From Sphingomonas sp. PP-F2F-A104-K0414 (GTDB taxonomy: Bacteria; Pseudomonadota; Alphaproteobacteria; Sphingomonadales; Sphingomonadaceae), in the NCBI RefSeq assembly GCF_004340945.1, contig NZ_SLYD01000001.1:558001-622000 (forward strand): DNA of 64,000 nucleotides. The letters run 5' to 3'. Positions 8,061 to 16,596 of the stretch are shown here, piece after piece. Both the position numbers and the translations under genes were made by a program. Position 1 is the stretch's first letter. The number at the start of each line of letters is the position of its first letter. The notes beneath the pieces were generated by a model. It saw only the letters and a program-made list of their open reading frames with translations. It searched no databases and was not told the origin of the DNA.

Positions 8061-8642
8061 ATGAAGAGACTTGCTGTGTATTGCGGGTCGGCGACGCCGG
8101 CTGATCCTGTCTATATCGAGGGCGCTCGGGCGCTGGGGCTCGCGTTTGCCACGCGGGGGATTGGCCTCGTTTATGGCGGTGGGCGGACCGGGCTGATGGG
8201 CGCGATCGCGGATGCCGCGCTGGAGGGCGGTGGCGAGGTTATCGGCGTTATTCCTCAGGCGCTGGTGGATGCGGAGGTTGCGCATCGCGGGCTGACCGAG
8301 TTGCATGTCGTGACCGGCATGCATCAGCGCAAGCAGATGTTTACCGATCTCAGCGACGGGTTCGTGACGATTCCGGGCGGGACGGGGACGATGGACGAAC
8401 TGTGGGAAGCGTTGAGCTGGGCGCAGCTTGGGTATCATGCGGATCCGGTCGGGCTGCTGAATACCGCTGGGTATTACGATCACCTGATCGCGTTCTGGGA
8501 GAAGATGGGCGAGGTTGGGTTTTTGCGGCCGCAACACCGTGATCTGCTGATCGTGGCGGATACGCTGGACGTGCTGCTCGACCGGATGGCCGACCATGTT
8601 CCGACGCAGCCGATCGTGCGGATGAACGCGTCGGATTTGTGA
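8061..8642 (+). CDS. LOG-family (TIGR00730) Rossmann-fold nucleotide phosphoribohydrolase
   Basis: 193 residues from ATG 8061, after GAGGCAGG. GLVYGGGRTGLMG (36-47) and PGGTGTMDE (105-113) are the diagnostic motifs of the LOG family, often misannotated as lysine decarboxylase. Members cleave nucleoside 5'-monophosphates such as cytokinin ribotides to base and ribose 5-phosphate. Length is typical. It lies between crtI and crtB on the same strand, flanked on both sides by palindromic elements; its role in a carotenoid locus is not obvious. Confidence 0.88.
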   Translation: MKRLAVYCGSATPADPVYIEGARALGLAFATRGIGLVYGGGRTGLMGAIADAALEGGGEVIGVIPQALVDAEVAHRGLTELHVVTGMHQRKQMFTDLSDGFVTIPGGTGTMDELWEALSWAQLGYHADPVGLLNTAGYYDHLIAFWEKMGEVGFLRPQHRDLLIVADTLDVLLDRMADHVPTQPIVRMNASDL

Positions 8643-8688
8643 GGTTGACGGCTCACTCCATCACCTGCCGCCATCCCAATGTTCGCCG

Positions 8689-8792
8689 CCACCCCGGCGA
8701 AGGCCGGGGCCCAGTTGGGAAGGTTGCAGTAACGACGCGCAGCGCCAGCCAATTGATGTCCCCCAACTGGGCCCCGGCCTTCGCCGGGGTGG
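8689..8792. repeat. Family A intergenic inverted-repeat module
   Basis: Arms 8689-8719 and 8762-8792 are near-perfect inverted copies built on CCGGCGAAGGCCGGGGCCCA, separated by about 42 bp. One of seven family A copies in the window. It ends 34 bp before the crtB start codon, inside the carotenoid gene series. Confidence 0.9.
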
Positions 8793-8826
8793 TGCCTGCA
8801 ATGGTGGTAGCGCTGGGGGGTAGGTC

Positions 8827-9774
8827 GTGACCCACCCCGTCCCCTCCCGCGAGGCGATCGTGGCTACCGCGCACGAATCGATTTCGCGCGGGTCGAAGAG
8901 TTTTGCGGCGGCCAGCCTGTTGTTCGACAAGCCGACGCGCGAGCGGGCTTGGCTGTTATATGCGTGGTGCCGGCGGTGCGACGATATCGCCGATGGGCAG
9001 GATCATGGCCATGGCATGACCGTGGTCGAGGATGCCCCTGCCCGGCTCGTTGCGCTGTCGGCGATGACCGAGCAGGCCTTGGCAGGCGAAATCGTCGGCG
9101 AACCGGCGTTCGATGCGCTGCGGATCTTCGCCGCCGAAACCCGGCTGCCGAAGCGGTTCGCGCGCGATCTGGTCGAGGGGTTTGCGCTCGATGCGCGCGA
9201 GTGGCGGCCGCGGTCGGAGAACGACCTTTACAAATATTGCTACCATGTCGCGGGCGTCGTCGGGTGCATGATGGCGATCGCGATGGGCGTCGACCCGGAC
9301 GACGAGGATACGCTCGATCGTGCGTGCGATTTGGGGATGGCGTTCCAGCTGGCCAATATCGCGCGCGACGTCGAGGAGGATGACCGGGTCGGGCGGTGTT
9401 ATCTGCCCGAGGACTGGCTGGTCGAGATGGACTTTCCGCCGGGGCAGCACATGAAGCCGCCGTTTCGGTCTCGGCTCGCGGTGTTGACAAAGCGGATGGC
9501 GGATCGGGCTGCGGCGTTCGAGACGAGTGCGCGCGAGGGGACGCCGGCGCTGTCGTTCCGCTCGGCCTGGGCGGTGCTGTCGGCGGCGGGGATTTACGGC
9601 GCGATCGGGCGGACCGTGGCCGCTCGGGGCGAGCATGCGTGGGACCACCGGGTGACGACGTCGGGGATGCAGAAACTGGGATTTATCGCGAAGGCGGCAC
9701 GGGAGGCGGCGCGGCGGAATACGCTGTATCCGCGAGCGCCGAGGGATGCGCGGTTGTGGACGCGGCCTCGCTAA
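8827..9774 (+). CDS. crtB: Phytoene synthase
   Basis: 315 residues from GTG 8827 (GGGGGTAGGTC upstream). First Asp-rich motif DDIAD at 52-56 and second NIARDVEED at 177-185, which bind the Mg-diphosphates of two GGPP molecules, followed by GRCYLPEDWL typical of squalene/phytoene synthases. It produces phytoene for CrtI. No GGPP synthase (crtE) is in the window. The GTG start behind a palindromic module could give crtB an expression level different from crtY-crtI. Confidence 0.95.
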   Translation: MTHPVPSREAIVATAHESISRGSKSFAAASLLFDKPTRERAWLLYAWCRRCDDIADGQDHGHGMTVVEDAPARLVALSAMTEQALAGEIVGEPAFDALRIFAAETRLPKRFARDLVEGFALDAREWRPRSENDLYKYCYHVAGVVGCMMAIAMGVDPDDEDTLDRACDLGMAFQLANIARDVEEDDRVGRCYLPEDWLVEMDFPPGQHMKPPFRSRLAVLTKRMADRAAAFETSAREGTPALSFRSAWAVLSAAGIYGAIGRTVAARGEHAWDHRVTTSGMQKLGFIAKAAREAARRNTLYPRAPRDARLWTRPR

Positions 9775-9791
9775 CTACCGGCGTGTAGCTT

Positions 9792-9842
9792 GTTTCCCCG
9801 CGACGGCGGGAGTCCAGTCGGGGTCCCCGCCTTCGCGGAAAC
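9792..9842. repeat. Family C inverted repeat, short copy
   Basis: GTTTCCCCGCGACGGCGGG and its partial inverse CCCCGCCTTCGCGGAAAC face each other in the convergent gap between crtB (9774) and the small gene ending at 9846. Same core (CCCGCCTTCGCGGG) as 12374-12453 and 55129-55206. Confidence 0.75.
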
Positions 9843-9845
9843 AGT

Positions 9846-10076
9846 TTAGCCCTGCGGCTTGGCCTTGCCGACCTTCGCCATGGCCATGCCGCTCGCACGG
9901 CAATTCGCGCCGATCATCGGGTAGGGAACGTCGGTGTTCTGCGCAAGCTGGTCGGGTAACGCCGCGCGGCACTGCGCCATCGTCTCGTAGCGCGCCGGGA
10001 TCACGCGTGCCTCGGTGCAGTTCACGTTGCCGTCGCCGCAACCCATGATCGCCATGACGTAGAACAGCGGTTCCAT
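9846..10076 (-). CDS. Small conserved-type protein of unknown function
   Basis: 76 residues from ATG 10076, with CCGGAGAGTGAA upstream (GGAG). Begins MEPLFYVMAIMGCGDGNVNC and contains a third Cys in GANCRASG; an ARYETMAQCRAALPDQL stretch looks helical. No classical signal peptide, although the N-terminus is hydrophobic. The Cys pattern and charge are compatible with a folded small protein, possibly periplasmic. I recognise no family. An upstream in-frame ATG at 10100 is possible but lacks a ribosome binding site. Confidence 0.65.
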   Translation of the reverse strand: MEPLFYVMAIMGCGDGNVNCTEARVIPARYETMAQCRAALPDQLAQNTDVPYPMIGANCRASGMAMAKVGKAKPQG

Positions 10077-10210
10077 TTCACTCTCCGGTTGCGGGGCCAA
10101 TTACGAGCGTGCCGTTGCGGCAGGACGTACCGATAAAAGCGACGAAGCGGCAGGATTGTTCCCCCAACTGCTTTCGCCGGGGCTTGACTGCGCCTACATC
10201 GCATCGATCC

Positions 10211-12040
10211 ATGCCACCCGATACGTACACCTCCACCCGCGCGGACCAGCCGTTGCTGCCGACGCTCCGCCGCTTCCTGCCGTTCCTGTGGCCGGCGGGG
10301 CAGCCCAAGCTGAAGGCGCGGATCGTCGTCGCGATGCTGCTCGTGATCGCGTCGAAGCTGATCCAGGTGTTCGGCGCGGCGTTCACGCTGAAATACGCGG
10401 TCGACCGGATGGCGGGGAACGACCGTACCGCGCTGACGCTCGTCGTGCTGCTGGTGGTCGGGTACGCGGCGTCGCGGTTCGGGACGACGCTGTTCGACAA
10501 TCTGCGCAACGCGGTGTTCGAGCGCGTCGGGCAGGATGCGTCGCGGCGGCTGGCGGCGCAGGTGTTTCGGCATCTGCATGCGCTGAGCCTCGATTTTCAC
10601 CTGTCCAGGCGGACGGGTGCGGTCACCAAGGTGGTCGAGCGCGGCACCAAGAGCATCGATACGATGTTGTATTTTCTGCTGTTCAACATCGCGCCCACGG
10701 TGTTCGAACTGGTGCTGGTGCTCGGGCTGTTCTGGACCAAGTTCGGCTGGCCGCTGGTCGTCGCGACCGTGGTGATGGTGGTCGGCTACATCCTTTTCAC
10801 GCGGATGGTGACCGACTGGCGCAATGCGCTGCGGGCGCGGATGAACGACCTCGATACCGGCGCGGTCGCGCATGCGGTGGATTCGCTGCTGAACTTCGAG
10901 ACGGTCAAGTATTTCGGCGCGGAGGAGCGTGAGGCGCGGCGCTACGACAGCGCGATCACGGCGTATTCCGAGGCTGCGGTGAAGAGCGAGAATTCGCTCG
11001 CGTGGCTGAACCTCGGCCAGGCGCTGATCACCAATGTGATGCTGGCGGGTGGCATGGGCTTCGTCGTGTGGCGGTGGAGCCGCGGCGAGGCGTCGGCGGG
11101 CGACGTGGTGTTCGTGTCGACGCTGCTGGCGCAGCTGTTCCGGCCGCTCGACCTGTTGGGGATGGTGTATCGCACGATCCGGCAGGGTGCGCTCGACATG
11201 GCGGCGATGTTCGACCTGATCGATACGCCCGCGACCGTGGTGGATGCGCCGGGTGCGCCTGCGCTGGCCGTGAGCGCGGGGCATGTGCGGTTCGAGGGGG
11301 TGTCGTTCGGGTATGACGCCGGGCGGCCGATCCTGCGTGACCTGGAACTGGACGTGCCGGCGGGATCGACGCTGGCGGTGGTCGGGCCGTCGGGGGCGGG
11401 GAAGTCGACGCTCGCGCGGTTGCTGTACCGGTTCTACGACCTGACGGGCGGGCGGATTACCGTCGACGGGCAGGATATTTCCGAGGTTCGGCAGGCTTCG
11501 CTGCGCGCGGCGATCGGGATCGTACCGCAGGATACGGTGCTGTTCAACGACACGATCGGGTACAACATCGCCTATGGTCGCGAGGGGGCGGAGATGCCTG
11601 AGGTCGAAATTGCCGCCAAGGGTGCGGCGATTGCGGGGTTCATCGAGCGCCAGCCGCTGGGGTATGAGACGCGCGTGGGCGAGCGCGGGTTGAAGCTGTC
11701 GGGTGGCGAGAAACAGCGCGTGGCGATTGCGCGGACGCTGTTGAAGAACCCACCGATCCTGATTTTGGACGAGGCTACGTCGGCGCTGGATAGCCGGACC
11801 GAGGCGGAGATCCTCGATACGCTGGAGGCGATCGAACGCGGCCGGACGACGATCGTGATCGCGCACCGGCTTTCCACGGTGGTGCATGCGGACCAGATCG
11901 TCGTGCTCGAGGCGGGGCGGATCGTCGAGAAGGGGACGCATGCGGACCTGCTGCGGCAGGGCGGCGTGTATGCGGAGATGTGGAACCGGCAGGCGCAGGA
12001 GCGCGCGGGGGATGACGATGGGGCGTTGGCGGCGGAGTAG
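10211..12040 (+). CDS. Atm1-type ABC exporter (fused membrane and ATPase domains)
   Basis: 609 residues from ATG 10211. Residues 1 to about 330 form the six-helix exporter domain with the segment ETVKYFGAEEREARRYDSA, characteristic of the Atm1/ABCB7/HMT group. The ATPase half has Walker A GPSGAGKST (about 393-401), signature LSGGEKQR (about 496-503) and Walker B ILILDEAT (about 516-523). Known relatives export glutathione-bound sulfur, iron-sulfur precursors or metal-glutathione conjugates from the cytoplasm. Acts as a homodimer in the inner membrane. A single gene; the downstream neighbour is convergent. Confidence 0.92.
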   Translation: MPPDTYTSTRADQPLLPTLRRFLPFLWPAGQPKLKARIVVAMLLVIASKLIQVFGAAFTLKYAVDRMAGNDRTALTLVVLLVVGYAASRFGTTLFDNLRNAVFERVGQDASRRLAAQVFRHLHALSLDFHLSRRTGAVTKVVERGTKSIDTMLYFLLFNIAPTVFELVLVLGLFWTKFGWPLVVATVVMVVGYILFTRMVTDWRNALRARMNDLDTGAVAHAVDSLLNFETVKYFGAEEREARRYDSAITAYSEAAVKSENSLAWLNLGQALITNVMLAGGMGFVVWRWSRGEASAGDVVFVSTLLAQLFRPLDLLGMVYRTIRQGALDMAAMFDLIDTPATVVDAPGAPALAVSAGHVRFEGVSFGYDAGRPILRDLELDVPAGSTLAVVGPSGAGKSTLARLLYRFYDLTGGRITVDGQDISEVRQASLRAAIGIVPQDTVLFNDTIGYNIAYGREGAEMPEVEIAAKGAAIAGFIERQPLGYETRVGERGLKLSGGEKQRVAIARTLLKNPPILILDEATSALDSRTEAEILDTLEAIERGRTTIVIAHRLSTVVHADQIVVLEAGRIVEKGTHADLLRQGGVYAEMWNRQAQERAGDDDGALAAE

Positions 12041-12092
12041 GGGCGGCCCACCGCGGTTGTTGTAACGGCGAACACTCGCCACACTATTCTCG

Positions 12093-12187
12093 GTCACCCC
12101 GGACCTGTTCCGGGGTCCACTGTTCCGCGCACTCTCACGTTTCGAGCTCTGGGACGGGTGGATGCCGGAACGAGCCCGGCATGACGG
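12093..12187. repeat. Family B intergenic inverted-repeat module
   Basis: Arms 12093-12120 and 12158-12187 (core GGATGCCGGAACGAGCCCGG, facing CCGGACCTGTTCCGGGGTCC). First of three modules packed into the 445-bp convergent gap between the ABC exporter and the HsdR-N gene. Confidence 0.88.
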
Positions 12188-12205
12188 AGAGTAGACTCAC
12201 CCCCG

Positions 12206-12311
12206 CCACCCCCCGGCGAAGGCCGGGGCCCGATTGGGGGACGTTGCTAACTGATGGCAGCGCGTCGTTATTGCCACCTTTCCAATTGGGCCCCGGCCTT
12301 CGCCGGGGTGG
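12206..12311. repeat. Family A intergenic inverted-repeat module
   Basis: Arms 12206-12240 and 12282-12311 around a 41-bp spacer containing GCGTCGTTA, as in other family A spacers. Second module of the 12041-12485 gap. Confidence 0.9.
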
Positions 12312-12373
12312 GTGGTGGTTGGGTGCTGGGTGGAGCGCTAACGGCGAGTAGCGCGGAGTGCACTAACGCTTCT

Positions 12374-12453
12374 GTTCCCTCGCGAACGCGGGGGCCCAGG
12401 AATCAGGGGCGATGGCACGGCTTGGTCCTGGGCCCCCGCTTTCGCGGGGGAAC
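12374..12453. repeat. Family C intergenic inverted-repeat module
   Basis: Arms 12374-12401 and 12426-12453 (GTTCCCTCGCGAACGCGGGG facing CCCCCGCTTTCGCGGGGGAAC-type sequence) with a 24-bp spacer. Third module of the gap, 32 bp from the HsdR-N stop codon. Confidence 0.88.
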
Positions 12454-12485
12454 GGAAGTGAGGCGTTGCTTCATTCCATGCCGGA

Positions 12486-13559
12486 CTACGCCGGGATCGA
12501 GGGATCCAACTCGCGCAACCTTGCCTCGATCGCACTCGAATATTGGTAGATGTGCGTCAGGTCGGACAGCAGATGCCGCGTCTCGTCCTTGCCCGCGAAC
12601 ATGCCGAGATACTTGGTGGTCATCCCGTTGAAATGCATCCGCGCGACCGTTTTCCGATTGTTGTCGTCGAGCAAAATCGCGCAGTACGACTTCGCGTCGC
12701 GGACGATCACGCGTTTCGGGTCGACGAGTCGCGAGGCGATCGCCTGGATGATGTGGAAGCCGGAAATCTCCTCCTGCGTGGTGACGATGCCGTCGCCGTC
12801 GGAGGGGTCGTCGGACGCACCCGGCGGCAGGTCCTCGACCGGGCTCGACGCCTTCAGTGCGGACGACAGGCGTTCGTTGACGAAATCGCGGATCAGCGCG
12901 GCGATCGCTGGCGCGAGCAGCTTGGCGAACCCGTCTTTGATCGCCGTCGTCAGGCGCCCGCCATGGACACGCTGCGCCATCATCCGGACGAACTCGTCCG
13001 ACGGCTCGGCGAACTCCTTCTCCAGTTCGAGGCGGATCAGCGACTGCGTCTTGAGGTTGCCGGCCTCCTGGACGATCTTGTCGATGTCGAATGCGGCCTT
13101 GGTGAACTTCTCGAGCGTGCGGATGTCGCCGGGCTTGATCGCGTCCATCGTGAAGGTGAAGAAGGGCTTGTCGTCCATCTTGTTCGGGCGCTCGATGTCC
13201 GAGTAGAATTGGTAGACGACGCCGTTGGTGAGCACCGCTAGCCGCGCATCGGTGACGCTGAAATAGCGGAACAGCTGGCCCGCATGGTTGACGTTGAGCT
13301 GCACCGACGAGGGCTTGCACTCGATCAGGATCGACACTTTCCCGCCCGCGCAGATCGCATAGTCGACCTTCTCGCCCTTCTTCGTGCCGACGTCGGCGGT
13401 GAATTCGGGAACGACCTCGGACGGGTTGAAGACGTCGTAGCCGAGCGACTGCAGGAACGGCATCACCAGCGCGGTCTTCGCCGCTTCCTCGGTCAGCAGA
13501 ACCTCGCGGTGTTCGATCGTCCGCTTCTGCAGCTCGGCCAGCCTGATACTCAGTTCCAT
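12486..13559 (-). CDS. Stand-alone type I restriction enzyme R N-terminal domain protein
   Basis: 357 residues from ATG 13559; GGGGGGACGCGC precedes it. The N-terminal third is a PD-(D/E)XK nuclease fold of the HSDR_N type: D66 in EKVDYAI and E80/K82 in ILIECK are the catalytic triad, with the later YYVLTNG-like segment LAVLTNGVVYQFYSDI. The rest has no helicase motifs; the C-terminal half is helical and unassigned. No HsdM or HsdS partner is nearby, so this is not a working type I system on its own. Such orphan genes are common in bacterial chromosomes with unknown role. Divergent from recQ (170-bp gap). Confidence 0.85.
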   Translation of the reverse strand: MELSIRLAELQKRTIEHREVLLTEEAAKTALVMPFLQSLGYDVFNPSEVVPEFTADVGTKKGEKVDYAICAGGKVSILIECKPSSVQLNVNHAGQLFRYFSVTDARLAVLTNGVVYQFYSDIERPNKMDDKPFFTFTMDAIKPGDIRTLEKFTKAAFDIDKIVQEAGNLKTQSLIRLELEKEFAEPSDEFVRMMAQRVHGGRLTTAIKDGFAKLLAPAIAALIRDFVNERLSSALKASSPVEDLPPGASDDPSDGDGIVTTQEEISGFHIIQAIASRLVDPKRVIVRDAKSYCAILLDDNNRKTVARMHFNGMTTKYLGMFAGKDETRHLLSDLTHIYQYSSAIEARLRELDPSIPA

Positions 13560-13729
13560 GCGCGTCCCCCCGGATTGAACGGGGGAGGATGCGCAGGGAA
13601 GTTCGGGTGGTCCATGACGGTACCGAAACAATCTGCTCCGATTTCGATCTAGTCGTGAAAGCGGCAGGATCGGGCAGGATCGCGGATCATGCATTGCGGC
13701 GGCGGGGAACGAACCCTAGGTCCGGGTCG

Positions 13730-15499
13730 ATGGCACTCGACCCCCTTCCCGATCTCCAGCGTATCTTTGGTTTTCCCGATTTTCGTGGCGTGCAGCGCGA
13801 TGTCGTCGACCGAGTGCTCGCCGGGCAGCGGACGCTGGCGGTGATGCCGACCGGCGCGGGGAAGTCGCTGTGTTACCAGTTGCCGGCGACGATGCTGGAG
13901 GGGACGTGCGTGGTCGTGTCGCCGCTGATCGCGTTGATGCATGACCAATTGCGCGCGGCGACAGCGGTTGGGATCAAGGCGGCGACTTTGACGAGCGTCG
14001 ATACGAACCGCGAGGAGACTATCGCGCGGTTTCGGGCGGGCGACCTGGACCTGCTGTATGTCGCGCCGGAGCGGGCTTCGAACGAGAGTTTTCGCAACCT
14101 GCTGAGCCAGGCCAAACTGTCGCTCTTCGCAATCGACGAAGCCCACTGCGTGAGTGAGTGGGGGCACGACTTCCGGCCGGATTATCGGTTGCTGCGGCCC
14201 TTGCTCGATAGATTTCCAGACGTGCCGCGGCTGGCGCTGACGGCGACGGCAGACGCGCATACGCGGGCTGATATTCTAGAGCAGCTGGGGATCTCGCAAG
14301 AGGGGCTGATCGTGTCGGGGTTCGACCGGCCGAACATCCGCTATGCGATTTCGGGGCGCGACAACGTCAACCGGCAGATCGCGGATATCCTGGAGAAGAT
14401 CCCGGGACCGGGCATTGTGTACGCGCAGACGCGGGCGGCTACCGAGAAGCTGGCGGAGGCGCTGGGGCGGAGCGGGCGGCCGACGCGAGCGTATCATGCG
14501 GGCCTCGATCCGCAGGTGCGCGCGAAGAACCAAGCGGATTTCGTCGCGAGCGAGGACATGGTGATCTGCGCGACGGTCGCGTTCGGGATGGGTATCGACA
14601 AGCCCGACGTCCGGTTCGTGTGCCATGCCGGGCTGCCGAAATCGATCGAGGCCTATTATCAGGAAACCGGGCGCGCGGGGCGTGACGGCGACCCGGCGAT
14701 CGCGCACCTGTTCTGGGGTGCGGAGGATTTCGCGCGGGCTCGGCAGCGGATCGGCGAGGTCGAGCCCGAGCGGCAGGCGGGCGAGCGGCAGCGGCTGACG
14801 GCGATGGGCGGGCTGGTCGAGACGGCAGGGTGTCGGCGGCGGATCCTGCTCAAGCATTTCGGCGAGGAGCGGCTCGAGGATTGCGGGAATTGCGACAATT
14901 GCCTCGGCAATGTCGATGCGGTCGACGCGACCGAGACGGCGCGGAAATTCCTGTCGGCGGTGTTCCGGACCGGGCAGATGTACGGGGTCGGCTATATCGA
15001 GGGTATCCTGACCGGGGTGTCGTCGGAGCGGAGCCTGATGAACGGGCATGAGGCGCTGTCGGTGTACGGGATCGTCGATGGCGACGAGGTTGCGTTGCTG
15101 AAGCCCGTGTCGCGGGCGCTGATGCTGAAGGATGCGCTCAGGACCAATCCGCATGGGGGGCTGGAGTTCGGGCCGGCGGCGAAGGCTATCCTCAAGGGCG
15201 AGGCGGCGGTGTCGATCGTCGTGCCGCCCAAGCGCGAGCGGCGGCGCAAGGGGGCGGTGGGCGCTACGCCGAACCCGGTCGACGATCCGCTGTTCGAGGC
15301 GTTGCGCGTGCGGCGGCGCGATCTGGCGAAGGAAGCGGGCGTTCCGCCGTATGTGATCTTCCACGATTCGGTGCTGCGTGACATTGCGCGGCAGCGGCCG
15401 TCGTCGCGTGCCGAGCTCAGCCTGTTATCAGGCATTGGCGCGCGGAAACTCGACGCCTATGGGGATGCCTTCCTCCAGGTTGTCCGCGAGCTCGCATGA
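13730..15499 (+). CDS. recQ: ATP-dependent DNA helicase RecQ
   Basis: 589 residues from ATG 13730. Walker A MPTGAGKSLCYQLPA (39-53), DEAH box in FAIDEAHCVSEWGHDFRPDY (about 135-154), motif VI QETGRAGRDG, the zinc-binding Cys cluster CRRRILLKHFGE...CGNCDNC (about 367-390), a winged-helix domain, and a C-terminal HRDC domain (SRAELSLLSGIGARKLDAYG near the end). It unwinds 3'-5' and acts in recombinational repair and fork processing. Its TGA overlaps the next ATG (ATGA at 15496-15499), so three genes form a coupled run. Confidence 0.95.
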   Translation: MALDPLPDLQRIFGFPDFRGVQRDVVDRVLAGQRTLAVMPTGAGKSLCYQLPATMLEGTCVVVSPLIALMHDQLRAATAVGIKAATLTSVDTNREETIARFRAGDLDLLYVAPERASNESFRNLLSQAKLSLFAIDEAHCVSEWGHDFRPDYRLLRPLLDRFPDVPRLALTATADAHTRADILEQLGISQEGLIVSGFDRPNIRYAISGRDNVNRQIADILEKIPGPGIVYAQTRAATEKLAEALGRSGRPTRAYHAGLDPQVRAKNQADFVASEDMVICATVAFGMGIDKPDVRFVCHAGLPKSIEAYYQETGRAGRDGDPAIAHLFWGAEDFARARQRIGEVEPERQAGERQRLTAMGGLVETAGCRRRILLKHFGEERLEDCGNCDNCLGNVDAVDATETARKFLSAVFRTGQMYGVGYIEGILTGVSSERSLMNGHEALSVYGIVDGDEVALLKPVSRALMLKDALRTNPHGGLEFGPAAKAILKGEAAVSIVVPPKRERRRKGAVGATPNPVDDPLFEALRVRRRDLAKEAGVPPYVIFHDSVLRDIARQRPSSRAELSLLSGIGARKLDAYGDAFLQVVRELA

Positions 15500-15924
15500 T
15501 ACGGCACATCAACGAAAGTATTTCGGTCGCGCCGCAGATCGCGGTCGAGCAGGTCGCGGAGATCGCCGCGGCGGGCTTCAAGACGATCGTCAATAATCGG
15601 CCGGACGACGAGGATGCGGGGCAGCCTTCGGGTGACGCGATCCGCGCGGCGGCGGAAGCGGCTGGGCTGAAATATGTTTCGATCCCGGTGACGCATGCGG
15701 GGTTCTCGCATCCGCAGATCGACGCGATGACGCAGGCGTTGACGGATTCGGACGGGCCCGTGCTCGCCTATTGCCGGTCGGGGACGCGGAGCTGCAATCT
15801 GTGGGCGCTGGCGGCGGCGAAGGCGGGGCGGAATCCGAACCTGCTGCTGGCGCAGGCCGAGGACGCTGGCTATGACCTACGCGGAATCCGACCGATGCTG
15901 GATGCGCTCGCAGGGCCGCGATGA
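15496..15924 (+). CDS. TIGR01244 (beta-lactamase-hydrolase-like) phosphatase-fold protein
   Basis: 142 residues. ATG 15496 overlaps the recQ stop by 4 bp. The motif YCRSGTRS (about 95-102) is the CX5R phosphatase P-loop; GFKTIVNNRPDDE near residue 30 is the family signature (DUF442). In other bacteria this domain is fused to MBL persulfide dioxygenases and linked to sulfide oxidation; the free-standing form has an unknown substrate. Its stop overlaps the following gene start by 4 bp. Confidence 0.82.
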   Translation: MIRHINESISVAPQIAVEQVAEIAAAGFKTIVNNRPDDEDAGQPSGDAIRAAAEAAGLKYVSIPVTHAGFSHPQIDAMTQALTDSDGPVLAYCRSGTRSCNLWALAAAKAGRNPNLLLAQAEDAGYDLRGIRPMLDALAGPR

Positions 15925-16319
15925 CGCCTGCGATCGTCGGCGGCATCGTGGCCGTCGTTGTGCTGCTGCTCGCCGGCCTGGGCTGGGTAGTCGTTCGGAT
16001 GCGGCGGGTCGTTAAGATCGAGACTCCGGAAGAGGTGGCGGACGCGGCGCAGGCGCAGCTTGCCGGGTTTGCAGTGGCGGGCGCTGTCGTGGGTGCCGAT
16101 GGCCAGGGCGCGCTGGCGATCGCGGATGACGGGCGGGTTGCTGCGGTGAAGCGGATTGGCAAGCGGCTGGCGGTGCGCGAGGTGTCTTGGCGGACGGTGC
16201 GCGCGACCCGCGAGGGGATTCTGGTGGAGACGGGGGACAAGGCGCTGGGGGCGGTGATGCTGGCGCAGGTCGACGTGCTGGATATCCGCCGGTTGGCGCC
16301 GAAGAGCGTTCGGGTTTAG
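15921..16319 (+). CDS. Membrane-anchored protein of unknown function
   Basis: 132 residues from ATG 15921, coupled to the preceding gene (ATGA). One N-terminal helix (about 5-27, GGIVAVVVLLLAGLGWVVV), then a soluble domain with two or three beta-strands (ALAIADDGRVAAVKRIGKRLAVREVSW). No recognised family. Membership in the recQ run suggests co-expression, but not function. Confidence 0.65.
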   Translation: MTPAIVGGIVAVVVLLLAGLGWVVVRMRRVVKIETPEEVADAAQAQLAGFAVAGAVVGADGQGALAIADDGRVAAVKRIGKRLAVREVSWRTVRATREGILVETGDKALGAVMLAQVDVLDIRRLAPKSVRV

Positions 16320-16388
16320 GCGCGCGTTTTTGACTGGGGTTGCTGCTTACGCGTCCCCGTCCCCTCTCTCTCACCCCGCTCTCCCCCT

Positions 16389-16525
16389 CCGTTCGTCCTG
16401 AGTAGCTGCTGAGCTTGTCGAAGCGGCGTATCGAAGGACAAGTTGGCACTCGGGGCCTGTGCTTCGATACGCGCCCTCGATACGCTCCTGACGGAGCTAC
16501 TCGGTCGCTACTCAGCACGAACGGG
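16389..16525. repeat. Inverted-repeat module, 'TTCGTGCTGAGTAGC' type (family D)
   Basis: The outer ends of arms 16389-16437 and 16462-16525 match in inverted orientation (CCGTTCGT.CTGAGTAGC outside, CGTATCGAAG inside). The inner arm has an extra insertion, so the element is imperfect. A similar sequence (CTTCGACAAGCTCAGCACGAA) is a familiar dispersed repeat of sphingomonads. Confidence 0.75.
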
Positions 16526-16596
16526 TTGGGGTGGGAGTCTGCGCTGAGGAAATCAACTCGAGGCAATATTCCTTAAGGACAATCGCTTGGCGGAAA

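Noticed and set aside
10022-12097. 691-codon minus-strand frame opposite the ABC exporter
   Set aside because: Arg/His/Pro-rich shadow with no domain; the plus strand has all ABC motifs.
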